From: Sulfurospirillum barnesii SES-3
GTDB taxonomy: Bacteria; Campylobacterota; Campylobacteria; Campylobacterales; Sulfurospirillaceae
Assembly (NCBI RefSeq): GCF_000265295.1
Contig: NC_018002.1
Location: 372,001 to 436,000, forward strand
Direction: 5' to 3'
Length of the DNA: 64,000 nt
Position 1 is the stretch's first letter. Every line of letters starts with the position of its first letter. This document shows positions 45,532 to 53,873 of the stretch, piece after piece. Below the pieces are notes generated by a model. It ran no database searches, was not told where the DNA came from, and saw only the letters and a list, made by a program, of their open reading frames with translations. Made by a program: the position numbers and the translations under genes.

Positions 45532-45942
45532 ATGGGTATTCTGAAACAATTAGAAGTTGATTATGACATCGAAATTGTCGGGGATTTTCTTTCTCACTAT
45601 GCGATTATGTGTGAGAACATGGAGCCTTTGATTATTGGCTTGAGTAAAGAGAACCGATACGGTGAAAACATTGATGATTTATTTCGTATTTTTCACAACA
45701 TGAAATCTGCTGCAGCGTTTCTTAGGCTTGATCCTATTATTAAACTCGCAGCTTTGTGTGAAGATATTGTGGAAGAAGCACGTATGTTAAGAGGGCCTGC
45801 GAGTGAGCCATTTATTGATTGGCTGCTTTTGGTAAGCGATCAATTTGAAAAATACCGTAAAGATGTCGAAGGAAATGCCCCCTTCTTTACTGTCTTAAAT
45901 CCTCTTATTATTAAAGTACCTCATATGTTGGAGAGAGCGTGA
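45532..45942 (+). CDS. Hpt-like (histidine phosphotransfer) domain protein
   Basis: 136 residues, all helical, no membrane segment. FRIFHNMKSAAAFLRLDPI matches the Hpt helix with phosphorylatable His and the following Lys-Ser (near residue 54), then a second helix LAALCEDIVEEARML. It may carry phosphate between a histidine kinase and a response regulator, or act as a scaffold. GGAGG lies 8 bases before the start. Its stop overlaps the GTG of trpA. Confidence 0.65.
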   Translation: MGILKQLEVDYDIEIVGDFLSHYAIMCENMEPLIIGLSKENRYGENIDDLFRIFHNMKSAAAFLRLDPIIKLAALCEDIVEEARMLRGPASEPFIDWLLLVSDQFEKYRKDVEGNAPFFTVLNPLIIKVPHMLERA

Positions 45943-46679
45943 AGCAATTAGTTGCCTATATTACAGCGGGATTTCCCGATAAAAATTTTTCCCTAGATTT
46001 GGTTTCTACTCTAAAAGAAGCGGGCGTTGATAAATTAGAATTGGGTATTCCTTTTTCAGATCCTGTCGCAGATGGTCCCATTATTGAACGTGCCAATTTA
46101 TGCTCTTTGCAAAATGGTTTTAAAATGGAGACTCTTTTTGAAATTTCTGCAACAGTTGCACCGCAAATTGAAACTTATTGGATGGGGTATTTCAATCCTT
46201 TTTACCACAAAGGTGTGGATTTTTTTGCACAAAAAGCAACTGATTTAGGTGTAAAAGGGTTTATTATTCCCGATTTGCCACACGAAGAGGCATTACCTTA
46301 CCGCTCTTTAATGAATAAGCATGTGCTTTCTATGGTAAGTTTTGTTGCTCCAACCGATAGTAAAGAGAGAATTGCTCAGCTTGTGAAAGATGCTAAAGGG
46401 TTTATTTACTTGGTTGCATATGCAGGCATTACAGGCTCCCACGCCAGTGAAGATTTAACCCAAACCATTCAAACGATCAAGTCACACAGCCAAACACCTT
46501 TATTTGTTGGTTTTGGTGTGAATGAAAAAACAGCTAAAGAGCGTGTTCGTGGAGCGGATGGGGTGATTGTGGGAAGTGCTTTTGTCGAAGTTTTATTGAA
46601 TGAGCATTTAAGTGCTTCAGAAAAAATTGCGACTATTGGACAAAAAGCAAAAATGATTAAAGAAAAAATTAACGCATAA
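45939..46679 (+). CDS. trpA: Tryptophan synthase alpha subunit
   Basis: 246 residues from GTG. Cleaves indole-glycerol phosphate. Catalytic Glu/Asp in LELGIPFSDPVADGP, plus GFIIPDLPHEE and VGFGVNEK phosphate loop. No other trp gene is in the window, so it is detached from the usual trpFBA group. Confidence 0.94.
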   Translation: MKQLVAYITAGFPDKNFSLDLVSTLKEAGVDKLELGIPFSDPVADGPIIERANLCSLQNGFKMETLFEISATVAPQIETYWMGYFNPFYHKGVDFFAQKATDLGVKGFIIPDLPHEEALPYRSLMNKHVLSMVSFVAPTDSKERIAQLVKDAKGFIYLVAYAGITGSHASEDLTQTIQTIKSHSQTPLFVGFGVNEKTAKERVRGADGVIVGSAFVEVLLNEHLSASEKIATIGQKAKMIKEKINA

Positions 46680-46686
46680 AAGATAG

Positions 46687-46722
46687 ACAAAAGCAGTAAA
46701 CGTTTTGCTTTACTGCTTTTGT
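46687..46722. terminator. Terminator between trpA and mlaC
   Basis: 14-base perfect stem ACAAAAGCAGTAAA / TTTACTGCTTTTGT around an 8-base loop. The mlaC stop lies within the right arm. Works for both convergent genes. Confidence 0.85.
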
Positions 46723-47324
46723 GGTGCTATTTCGTCAGGTTGTTTAAGTTTATCAAGGAGTTTTTCAAAAGGCTCTTTGTTAAGAATATCCGCAAATTGT
46801 GTACGGTAGGTTTGAATAATACTAACTCCTAAAATATCAACATCATAAATCAACCAATCATCGTTTTTATTTTTATAAAATTTATAAATAATCTCGTAAA
46901 CCTCACTGTTTTTCATTAGGTGCGTTGTCAGGTGAATCCGTGTGTCTTTAATTTTCTCTAAATTTTTAATCACAATTTTTTCATCTGTATAAAGGTCTAG
47001 CTTATTCATGTAGGAGACTTTGAGTTTTTGCTCAAACAGTTGGCTAAATTCATTTTGTTTTAATGACTCAAGGCTTGACCATTGTTTGTTTCCCAAAGAG
47101 AGTTGTGCCATAAGTGAATAATCAAAAATGGAATCAAAAATAAGAAAAATCTTTTCAGATTTTTCATTTTTTTGAAGTTGTTTATCTCTCAAAATGGTTG
47201 TAGCACGATCAATATTGGTCTGCATAAAGGAGCTAATTCTACTCTCTTCAATTGCGTAAAGCGTGTGTGAAAAGCTAAGACAAAACAAGCTTATAGCAAT
47301 ACACTGTTTTAAAAATTTATTCAT
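46710..47324 (-). CDS. mlaC: MlaC-like phospholipid-binding periplasmic protein
   Basis: 204 residues from the ATG that overlaps the mlaA stop region by 8 bases. Signal peptide (FLKQCIAISLFCLSFSHTLYA), then the MlaC/Ttg2D fold (IFDSIFDYSLMAQLSLG, IYKFYKNKNDDWLIYDVDILGVSII). It shuttles phospholipid between outer-membrane MlaA and the inner-membrane MlaFEDB transporter, which is not in this window. Confidence 0.85.
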   Translation of the reverse strand: MNKFLKQCIAISLFCLSFSHTLYAIEESRISSFMQTNIDRATTILRDKQLQKNEKSEKIFLIFDSIFDYSLMAQLSLGNKQWSSLESLKQNEFSQLFEQKLKVSYMNKLDLYTDEKIVIKNLEKIKDTRIHLTTHLMKNSEVYEIIYKFYKNKNDDWLIYDVDILGVSIIQTYRTQFADILNKEPFEKLLDKLKQPDEIAPQKQ

Positions 47325-48054
47325 GGATAAGTTTATTCCTTCGTGATTCATACAAATTACGCAAGAACGGATAGAGTTCAATGGCATCTTTTTTTAACTG
47401 ATCATACTCTTTTACATGTAAAGAGGTTTTGTTAATGGTATAAAGTGCTGTTGCCCCTAATGCGTGTTCTTGATTTTTAAAGAGATTGGCATGACGTGCC
47501 TCGATATAATTCATAGGATTAAGCCACATGTCACCTGAAAGTCCTACTACATCACGAGCATTGGATGGTCCTAGTAATGGAAGGACAATATGAAAACCAC
47601 TGCCTATACCATAAAATCCCAAAGTTTGCCCAAAATCTTCATCATGTGCTTTGATGTTTAACTCTTCACTGGCAACATCACGAAAACCTAAAATTCCCAT
47701 TGTGGAGTTAAGTACAAAGCGTTCTGATTCTTCAAGTGCATTTAAAAACTTTAATTGCAACAGATTGTTGACAAAACGAATTGGAAACATAAGGTTGTCG
47801 AAGAAATTTGAAATACCACGGCGTGTCATTTGTGGAACCACCATACTATATCCCTCTGCCGTTGGTTTCAGGATGTACTCATAAAAAGAGTCGTTAACAC
47901 TGGTCATCATTTCATTATAATTGCTCAGTGGGTCAAAAAGTGTTGATGAGTGAGTATCATTAAATTCTTTATCAAAATCTTCGCTTTGAGAAGCAGTCTT
48001 TTCAACAGCGAAGAGCAATGAAAAAGTGAATAAGAAAGTTAAAATTAAACGCAA
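47317..48054 (-). CDS. mlaA: MlaA/VacJ-like outer membrane lipid-transport protein
   Basis: About 245 residues from a TTG that gives a clean signal peptide (MRLILTFLFTFSLLFA); the frame is open back to another TTG at 48108. Conserved MlaA core: FDPLSNYNEMMTSVNDSFYEYILKP, NFFDNLMFPIRFVNNLLQ, FGQTLGFYGIGSGF, LPLLGPSNARD. No lipobox Cys is visible at the cleavage site, unlike E. coli MlaA. It removes misplaced phospholipids from the outer leaflet. One TTACATGTAA. Confidence 0.85.
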   Translation of the reverse strand: MRLILTFLFTFSLLFAVEKTASQSEDFDKEFNDTHSSTLFDPLSNYNEMMTSVNDSFYEYILKPTAEGYSMVVPQMTRRGISNFFDNLMFPIRFVNNLLQLKFLNALEESERFVLNSTMGILGFRDVASEELNIKAHDEDFGQTLGFYGIGSGFHIVLPLLGPSNARDVVGLSGDMWLNPMNYIEARHANLFKNQEHALGATALYTINKTSLHVKEYDQLKKDAIELYPFLRNLYESRRNKLIHE

Positions 48055-48170
48055 ACTATTACCCCGATGTAGATAAATTTGCGCAATTATAAGATTTTTT
48101 TTGTTCAAAGTAAATTAAGTCATAGAAGTACCTATTCAATAAAACAAGCAGAATTTAAACTTTTTTTAAC

Positions 48171-48176
48171 TATAAT
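48171..48176 (+). promoter_or_regulatory. -10 box of rpsB-tsf
   Basis: Exact TATAAT, 99 bases before the rpsB ATG. Transcription would start near 48183, giving a structured leader of about 90 bases. Confidence 0.6.
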
Positions 48177-48194
48177 CACCGTCCAAATCTCACA

Positions 48195-48239
48195 CACACC
48201 AATCCTTTACGGTTGCAGTTTACGCTGTTGATGGGTGTG
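48195..48239 (+). promoter_or_regulatory. Structured 5' leader of rpsB, candidate S2 autoregulatory element
   Basis: CACACCAATC (48195-48204) pairs at nine of ten positions with GATGGGTGTG (48230-48239). The 25-base interior contains a further short CAG/CTG pairing. It lies between the promoter and the rpsB ribosome site. rpsB leaders bind S2 to control translation in E. coli; whether this one does is inference. Confidence 0.5.
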
Positions 48240-48274
48240 GAGGCTAAACCAAAATTTAACAAAGGAGAGACTTC

Positions 48275-49066
48275 ATGGTAACCATGAAAGACCTATTGGA
48301 GTGTGGTGTACACTTCGGACACCAAACACGACGCTGGAATCCAAAGATGAAAAAATTCATCTTCGGTGAGAGAAAAAACATCTACATCGTAGATTTACAA
48401 AAAACACTACGTTATTTCAGATACACGTACAATGTTGTTAAAGATGCAGCAGCAGAGGGCAAAACAATGCTTTTTGTTGGTACAAAAAAACAAGCAAGCC
48501 AAGCGATTAAAGAGTACGCAGAAAAATGCGGTATGCCATACGTTAACCACAGATGGTTAGGCGGAATGCTGACTAACTACCAAACCATCAGACAATCAAT
48601 CCGTAAACTTGACATTATCGAGAAAATGGAAGAAGATGGACAAATCGACCTTCTGACTAAAAAAGAAGCGTTAATGCTTAGAAGAAAAAAAGAGAAACTT
48701 TTGGATTATCTAGGCGGTATCCGTAATATGAAAAATCTTCCAGATATGATTTTTGTGATTGACACCGTAAAAGAAAAAATTGCGGTTCAAGAAGCAAGAC
48801 GTCTTGGAATTACTGTTGTAGCACCACTTGATACCAACTGTGATCCTGATGTGGTTGATCTTCCAATTCCAGGAAATGATGATGCAATCCGTTCGATTCA
48901 ACTTTTCTGTAAAGAGATGTGTGAAGCGATGACTGAGGGTTATGAAATCAGATCAAAAGATGCTCCTGCAACTGAAGAAGTAGCTGACATTAGTGAAGAT
49001 GAGAAAAAAGAGCTTATCAGTGAAGTGGTCAGTGAAGATGACTTTGTAGCAGAGGAAGGCGAATAA
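48275..49066 (+). CDS. rpsB: 30S ribosomal protein S2
   Basis: 263 residues. [23 protein letters not shown] start, [14 protein letters not shown] and [22 protein letters not shown] typify S2. The acidic tail is usual in this phylum. AAAGGAG lies before the ATG. The stop overlaps the tsf start by one base. Confidence 0.97.
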   Translation: MVTMKDLLECGVHFGHQTRRWNPKMKKFIFGERKNIYIVDLQKTLRYFRYTYNVVKDAAAEGKTMLFVGTKKQASQAIKEYAEKCGMPYVNHRWLGGMLTNYQTIRQSIRKLDIIEKMEEDGQIDLLTKKEALMLRRKKEKLLDYLGGIRNMKNLPDMIFVIDTVKEKIAVQEARRLGITVVAPLDTNCDPDVVDLPIPGNDDAIRSIQLFCKEMCEAMTEGYEIRSKDAPATEEVADISEDEKKELISEVVSEDDFVAEEGE

Positions 49067-50133
49067 TGGCTGAAATTACCGCTGCTTTAGTAAAAGAATT
49101 ACGCGAGTCCACTGGGGCTGGCATGATGGATTGTAAGAAAGCACTTGTCGATACTGAGGGTAACTTTGAAGCGGCAAAAGACCTTTTAAGAGAAAAAGGT
49201 CTTGGTAAAGCAGCTAAAAAAGCTGACAGATTGGCAAGCGAAGGTCTTGTTGACGTTTGTGTAAATGCTGATTTTAAAGTGGCAACAGTAAGTGAGATCA
49301 ATGCTGAAACAGATTTTGTTGCAAAAAATGAAGGCTTTATTAACTTAACAAAAGATACAACAGCACATATCCAAGCGATGGATGTTCAATCAACAGAAGA
49401 ATTGATGAAAACAACTATTAATGGTACCGTGTTTGAAGAGTATTTTGCAACTAAAGTTGCAACCATTGGTGAAAACTTAGTTGTGAGACGTTTTGCTACA
49501 TTAAAAGCAGGTGCTAATGGTGTGGTGAATGGATACGTTCACTCAAACGGTCGTGTAGGCGTTTTAATTGCAGCTAATTGTGACAGCGAAAAAACAGCTA
49601 TGGCTGCGAGTGAATTTATTAGAAATCTTTGTATGCACGCTGCTGCTATGAAACCTAGTTTTTTAAGCTATACCGAACTTGATGCTGATTTCGTTGAAAA
49701 AGAGACCATTGGTATTAAAGCGGATATTGAAAAAGAAAATGAAGAGTTAGCACGTCTTAAAAAACCTCTCAAACGTATGCCACTTTTTGTTTCTCGTGTA
49801 CAATTGAGTGATGAAGTTTTGGCAAATGCAAAAGCTGAGATGGAAGCGGAACTTAAAGCACAAGGCAAACCTGAACAAATCTGGGATAAAATTATTCCTG
49901 GTCAGTTAGAGCGTTTTATTGCAGATAATACACAACTGGATCAACAATACACCCTTTTAAGCCAATTCTATGTAATGGATGATAAAAAAACCATTGCACA
50001 AGTGGTTGAAGAAAAAGCGAAAGAGCTTGGTGGTAAAATCGAGCTTGTAGGCTATGTTCGTTTTGAACTGGGTGAAGGCTTAGAGAAAAAAGCATGTGAC
50101 TTCGCATCTGAAGTGGCAGAGCAACTTAAATAA
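49066..50133 (+). CDS. tsf: Translation elongation factor Ts
   Basis: 355 residues; GDP/GTP exchange factor for EF-Tu. UBA-like N-terminus VKELRESTGAGMMDCKKAL, then NAETDFVAKN and HSNGRVGVLI. It is longer than E. coli Ts (283), as in other Campylobacterota. Followed by a terminator. Confidence 0.97.
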   Translation: MAEITAALVKELRESTGAGMMDCKKALVDTEGNFEAAKDLLREKGLGKAAKKADRLASEGLVDVCVNADFKVATVSEINAETDFVAKNEGFINLTKDTTAHIQAMDVQSTEELMKTTINGTVFEEYFATKVATIGENLVVRRFATLKAGANGVVNGYVHSNGRVGVLIAANCDSEKTAMAASEFIRNLCMHAAAMKPSFLSYTELDADFVEKETIGIKADIEKENEELARLKKPLKRMPLFVSRVQLSDEVLANAKAEMEAELKAQGKPEQIWDKIIPGQLERFIADNTQLDQQYTLLSQFYVMDDKKTIAQVVEEKAKELGGKIELVGYVRFELGEGLEKKACDFASEVAEQLK

Positions 50134-50143
50134 ATAAAACTTT

Positions 50144-50166
50144 GGTGAAGAGAGTTTCTCTTCACC
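50144..50166 (+). terminator. Terminator after tsf
   Basis: GGTGAAGAGA / TCTCTTCACC 10-base stem, GTT loop, then GCTTCTTTTT. Confidence 0.85.
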
Positions 50167-50187
50167 GCTTCTTTTTGAGGGACGTTA

Positions 50188-50832
50188 ATGTCTTTACTAC
50201 AGGTACACAATATTTCTCACCGATTTGATTATCTTCTCTTTGAAAATGTTAATTTTACACTTGCTCCTAAAGAGTCTATGGCAATTTTGGGTGTGAGTGG
50301 CAGTGGTAAATCAACGCTTTTACATATTTGTTCAACCCTCTTATCTCCGAATCAAGGCACAGTTATTGTGTGTGGCCATAATATATATGAAGGCAATGAT
50401 GATACGCGCTTAAAATTAAGGCGATATGATGTGGGGATTATTTTTCAATCTCACTACCTTTTTAAAGGTTTTTTTGCTAATGAAAATGTTGAACTTGCAT
50501 CGGTTATTAGCGATAAAAGCATTGAACAAGGTATCTTAGAGCGTTTGGGAATTGCTGAATTTATGCATTACCGTGTGGGTGATCTCTCAGGTGGACAGCA
50601 GCAACGTGTTTCCATTGCAAGGGTATTGGCTAAAAAACCTAAAATTATCTTTGCGGATGAACCGACTGGAAATTTAGATGACAAGACCGCACAAGAGGTA
50701 ATGAATGTACTCTTTGAATACGTTGAAAAAGAAAATGCGACGCTTTTATTGGTAACGCATAATCATCAATTGGCAAAACAGTGTACATACATGAGGCATC
50801 TGCATGTGGATGGATTAAAAGAGGAAGCATAA
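50188..50832 (+). CDS. ABC transporter ATP-binding protein (LolD/MacB type)
   Basis: 214 residues, one ATPase domain. Walker A GVSGSGKST near residue 35, signature LSGGQQQRVSIA, Walker B IIFADEPTGNLD. Closest to LolD/MacB/FtsE ATPases; no permease is adjacent, the same isolation as C. jejuni Cj1180c. It probably serves lipoprotein release, but the partner is unknown. The stop overlaps the fliR start (TAATG). Confidence 0.88.
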   Translation: MSLLQVHNISHRFDYLLFENVNFTLAPKESMAILGVSGSGKSTLLHICSTLLSPNQGTVIVCGHNIYEGNDDTRLKLRRYDVGIIFQSHYLFKGFFANENVELASVISDKSIEQGILERLGIAEFMHYRVGDLSGGQQQRVSIARVLAKKPKIIFADEPTGNLDDKTAQEVMNVLFEYVEKENATLLLVTHNHQLAKQCTYMRHLHVDGLKEEA

Positions 50833-51605
50833 TGGAGTCGCTTGTAGCGCTTTTTGGCGAAAATCAGGTGGTTATGTTTTTTCTCCTCTTTGCACGATTG
50901 AGTGGTCTTTTTGCTTTTTTCCCTTTTTTTTCCCATTCAAACATTCCCTTAAGCATTAAAACTTCCATTACTTTTTTTATGGTGGTTTTTTTATTTCCTC
51001 TTTTGCCAGCTTTACATGTAAGTCCTACATTGCTGAACTTAGCACTTGCAATTGTTTCTGAGCTTTTGATTGGTTTAATCGCAGGGCTTTTTTTAACCAT
51101 TGCACTCTCCCTTTTACAAATGGCAGGAATGCAAATGTCTTTTGTCATGGGTTTTACAATGGCAAGTGTTGTAGATCCCCAAACCAGTACGTCCATTCCT
51201 GTTTTGTCCCAAATACTTTCACTGATAGGACTTATGGTTGTTTTAGCATTTAATGGTCACCATCAAATGCTCATTTTCATTGCAGATTCCTTGTCTTTAT
51301 TGCCTTTGGGAACATTTTATCCACAAATGAGTATTGTAGGGTATTTGCTTAAGGCTACAACAGGAATGTTTGTTTATGGATTTATTCTCTCTTTCCCTGT
51401 GGTTGCTTTTTCTTTACTCCTTGATGTTGTCTTTGGGATGCTCATGAAAACCATGCCTCAATTTAACCTTTTGGTAGTGGGATTTCCTATTAGAATTGCT
51501 GTTTCGCTCGTGGTTATTATTGTAACCTTAACATCTGTTATGCTGCTTTTTAAGCGAGAGTTTCAAGAAGCACTCAATCAATTAACACTTCTTTTTATGC
51601 GTTAA
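50832..51605 (+). CDS. fliR: Flagellar biosynthesis protein FliR
   Basis: 257 residues from the ATG overlapping the ATPase stop. About six hydrophobic helices; LFARLSGLFAFFPFFS start and FTMASVVDPQTSTSIPVLSQ are FliR marks. Part of the FliPQR export gate of the flagellar type III apparatus. One TTACATGTAA inside. Confidence 0.92.
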   Translation: MESLVALFGENQVVMFFLLFARLSGLFAFFPFFSHSNIPLSIKTSITFFMVVFLFPLLPALHVSPTLLNLALAIVSELLIGLIAGLFLTIALSLLQMAGMQMSFVMGFTMASVVDPQTSTSIPVLSQILSLIGLMVVLAFNGHHQMLIFIADSLSLLPLGTFYPQMSIVGYLLKATTGMFVYGFILSFPVVAFSLLLDVVFGMLMKTMPQFNLLVVGFPIRIAVSLVVIIVTLTSVMLLFKREFQEALNQLTLLFMR

Positions 51606-51665
51606 AGCAATCATAAATTTTTTTATACTACAATGAGAACTAATATTTCTCATTCAGGAGTGAGC

Positions 51666-52940
51666 ATGCGCCTGTTACTACTCAATAATAATCCCGCTGT
51701 TTCAAGATTAATCAAACTAAGTGCTGAAAAGGCTGGTCATGAGTTAGATGAATTTGATGACTACGGGCTAGTTCCTCTTCATGATTATGATGTGATTTTA
51801 GTGGATAATGAACTTTATGATGAAACAGCTTTGGCTGAACTTAAGGAAAATATAGGATGTGATTATTGCCTTTATATTTGCCAAAGGGGTGCTCAAAAAC
51901 CAGACTCTGTGAATGTTTCCTTGGAAAAACCTTTTTTACCAACAGATTTTTTAGTTTTACTTGAAAAAGTGGCGCAGGTATTGAACAGTCAAAAAGAAGA
52001 AGAGAGCTCGTCAGTAGATGAAATAGAAGAAGAAAATAAGCGTTTTGATATTGATGATATTGATACCTTAGAAGCAGACGAAAGTTTGAAATTTGATAAT
52101 GTCAAATTTGAAGACGACCTCTTAGATGAAGCAATCGCAATGGATGAAGCACTTGAAAAAGGTGATTTTTTAAAAGAAACTTCTTGTGTAGATGAAAAAT
52201 CTTTTGAAGATGTTGATTTTGAAGCGGAAAATGAAGAAGAAGAGACACTCTTGGATGAAGTACCTCCTTGTGTTTTAGATAAAGATGATATTAATGAAGT
52301 TAAACAGCTTTTAGATGAAAACGATGAAGAAGAACTAGAGCCATCGGCGTTGGATATTTTAGATGATTTATCTGAAGAGGCATCTCAGAAGGAAGAAAGT
52401 ACGGCGCTGGATGAAGAAACATTGGATGAAGCCTTTTTAGAAAGCATGGATGAAAAACCAGAAGAAGAGGAATCTTTGGAATGGAAACTTCCTGAGTCTT
52501 TAGACGAAGATAGTGAAGATAATGCTTTAGAAGGCTTACTTGAGAATGATCTATCTTTAGCACTTGATCCATCTCCTTTTGATTTTGAAGAAGAGGAGAG
52601 GGAGGAAGTAGCCGCCGAAGAGGTTGCATTTCATGAAGAAGAGACAGAAGAGGAGGAATCTTTTTTAGATACGTTGGATGAGCAAGAAGGTGAACTTGCT
52701 TCATTGGATGATTTAGATGAAAACCTTATTAAAAAAGCGTTTGGTGAACCCGTAGAGGAACAAGAACAAACCCCCGTACGCACGACCAAAAAAGAGGAAA
52801 TAGAAGTGATACGTGGTGAAATGGAAAAAAGTATTTCACGCAGTATCTCAGGACTTGTGCAAAGCGATATTTTAAGAGAAGCGTTAAAGGGAATGCGTAT
52901 TAATATTTCTATCTCTTTTGATGAAAACGAGGCCAAGTGA
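51666..52940 (+). CDS. Highly acidic protein with degenerate receiver-like N-terminus
   Basis: 424 residues from the ATG preceded by AGGAG. Residues 1 to about 110 look like a response-regulator fold (MRLLLLNNNPAVSRLIKLSAE, YDVILVDNELYD, VSLEKPFLPTDFLVLLE with the Lys before Pro). Residues 130-370 are Asp/Glu-rich and low in complexity. The end (IEVIRGEMEKSISRSISGLV... and MRINISISFDE) is helical. It is between fliR and gmk, as is C. jejuni Cj1178c, called a highly acidic protein. A possible motility role is inferred from position only. Confidence 0.75.
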   Translation: MRLLLLNNNPAVSRLIKLSAEKAGHELDEFDDYGLVPLHDYDVILVDNELYDETALAELKENIGCDYCLYICQRGAQKPDSVNVSLEKPFLPTDFLVLLEKVAQVLNSQKEEESSSVDEIEEENKRFDIDDIDTLEADESLKFDNVKFEDDLLDEAIAMDEALEKGDFLKETSCVDEKSFEDVDFEAENEEEETLLDEVPPCVLDKDDINEVKQLLDENDEEELEPSALDILDDLSEEASQKEESTALDEETLDEAFLESMDEKPEEEESLEWKLPESLDEDSEDNALEGLLENDLSLALDPSPFDFEEEEREEVAAEEVAFHEEETEEEESFLDTLDEQEGELASLDDLDENLIKKAFGEPVEEQEQTPVRTTKKEEIEVIRGEMEKSISRSISGLVQSDILREALKGMRINISISFDENEAK

Positions 52941-53551
52941 AAGGAAATCTTTTAGTTCTTTCAGGGCCTAGTGGTTCTGGTAAAAGTTCTTTAATAAAAG
53001 AGGTTTTATTGGAAATCGAAGATGCTTATTTTTCTATTTCTAGTACCACTCGAGAGCCAAGAGAGGGAGAAGTGGATGGTGTTAATTATCACTTTGTTTC
53101 AAAAGATGAATTTGAACGTGATATTGATGCAGGATTTTTTTTAGAGTGGGCGAAAGTACACGATAATTATTACGGAACATCACTCAAGCCTATTTTAAAA
53201 GAGCTTCAAAAAGGTAAGTTAGTGATGTGTGATATTGATGTGCAAGGACATAAAATTGCACAAGAAAAATTTGCCTCATTAATTACCTCTGTTTTTGTTA
53301 CGACTTCTGATCAAAAAAGTTTACAAGAACGGTTGCTAAAACGAGGAACAGACACTCATGAGGTGATAGAAAGACGATTGGCAAATGCCGTCTCTGAAAT
53401 GACCTGTATGAATGAGTACGATTTTGTACTTATTAATGATGATTTTAAAACGGCGTTACACGATATGTTAGCTATTGCATATGCATCACGACGAAAAATA
53501 TCTTTAATGGATGTCAGTGAATTTATTAGTTCATGGGCGAATATTGAATAG
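52937..53551 (+). CDS. gmk: Guanylate kinase
   Basis: 204 residues from a GTG overlapping the previous stop (GTGA). P-loop GPSGSGKSS, STTREPREGEVDGVNYHFVS for GMP binding, then EWAKVHDNYYGTS. GMP to GDP using ATP. Confidence 0.96.
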   Translation: MKGNLLVLSGPSGSGKSSLIKEVLLEIEDAYFSISSTTREPREGEVDGVNYHFVSKDEFERDIDAGFFLEWAKVHDNYYGTSLKPILKELQKGKLVMCDIDVQGHKIAQEKFASLITSVFVTTSDQKSLQERLLKRGTDTHEVIERRLANAVSEMTCMNEYDFVLINDDFKTALHDMLAIAYASRRKISLMDVSEFISSWANIE

Positions 53552-53581
53552 ATTTCTTCATTTTAGTTTATAAAAAAATGC

Positions 53582-53587
53582 TATAAT
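53582..53587 (+). promoter_or_regulatory. -10 box of tatA-argS
   Basis: Exact TATAAT 44 bases before the tatA ATG; a TTACATGTAA (53603-53612) lies in the short leader. Confidence 0.55.
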
Positions 53588-53630
53588 TTGCGCCTTTAAA
53601 GGTTACATGTAAAATATCAAAGGAGAGAAA

Positions 53631-53864
53631 ATGGGTCCAAGTGTTCAGCAATTGCTGATTATTTTATTGATTGTTGTGTTGCTTTTTGGAGCAAAAAAGA
53701 TTCCTGAGCTTGCTAAAGGGTTAGGTTCTGGGATTAAAAACTTTAAAAAAGCAGTGAAAGAAGATGAAGAAACAACTGAAAATGTTGAAAAGGTTGAAGC
53801 AAAAGAGACAAAATCAGAAGCGACAGCAACAACTATTTCATCTGATGAAAAAAAATCCGTATAA
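53631..53864 (+). CDS. tatA: Twin-arginine translocase subunit TatA
   Basis: 77 residues: an N-terminal transmembrane helix ([20 protein letters not shown]), the FG hinge, amphipathic helix ([16 protein letters not shown]) and acidic tail. It forms the pore for folded Tat substrates such as Mo-enzymes. AAAGGAG precedes the ATG. Confidence 0.95.
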   Translation: MGPSVQQLLIILLIVVLLFGAKKIPELAKGLGSGIKNFKKAVKEDEETTENVEKVEAKETKSEATATTISSDEKKSV

Positions 53865-53873
53865 GGTTTCGTA

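Noticed and set aside
47317-48108. MlaA as a lipoprotein
   Set aside because: No Cys is present at the predicted signal cleavage site from any plausible start, so a lipobox cannot be supported.
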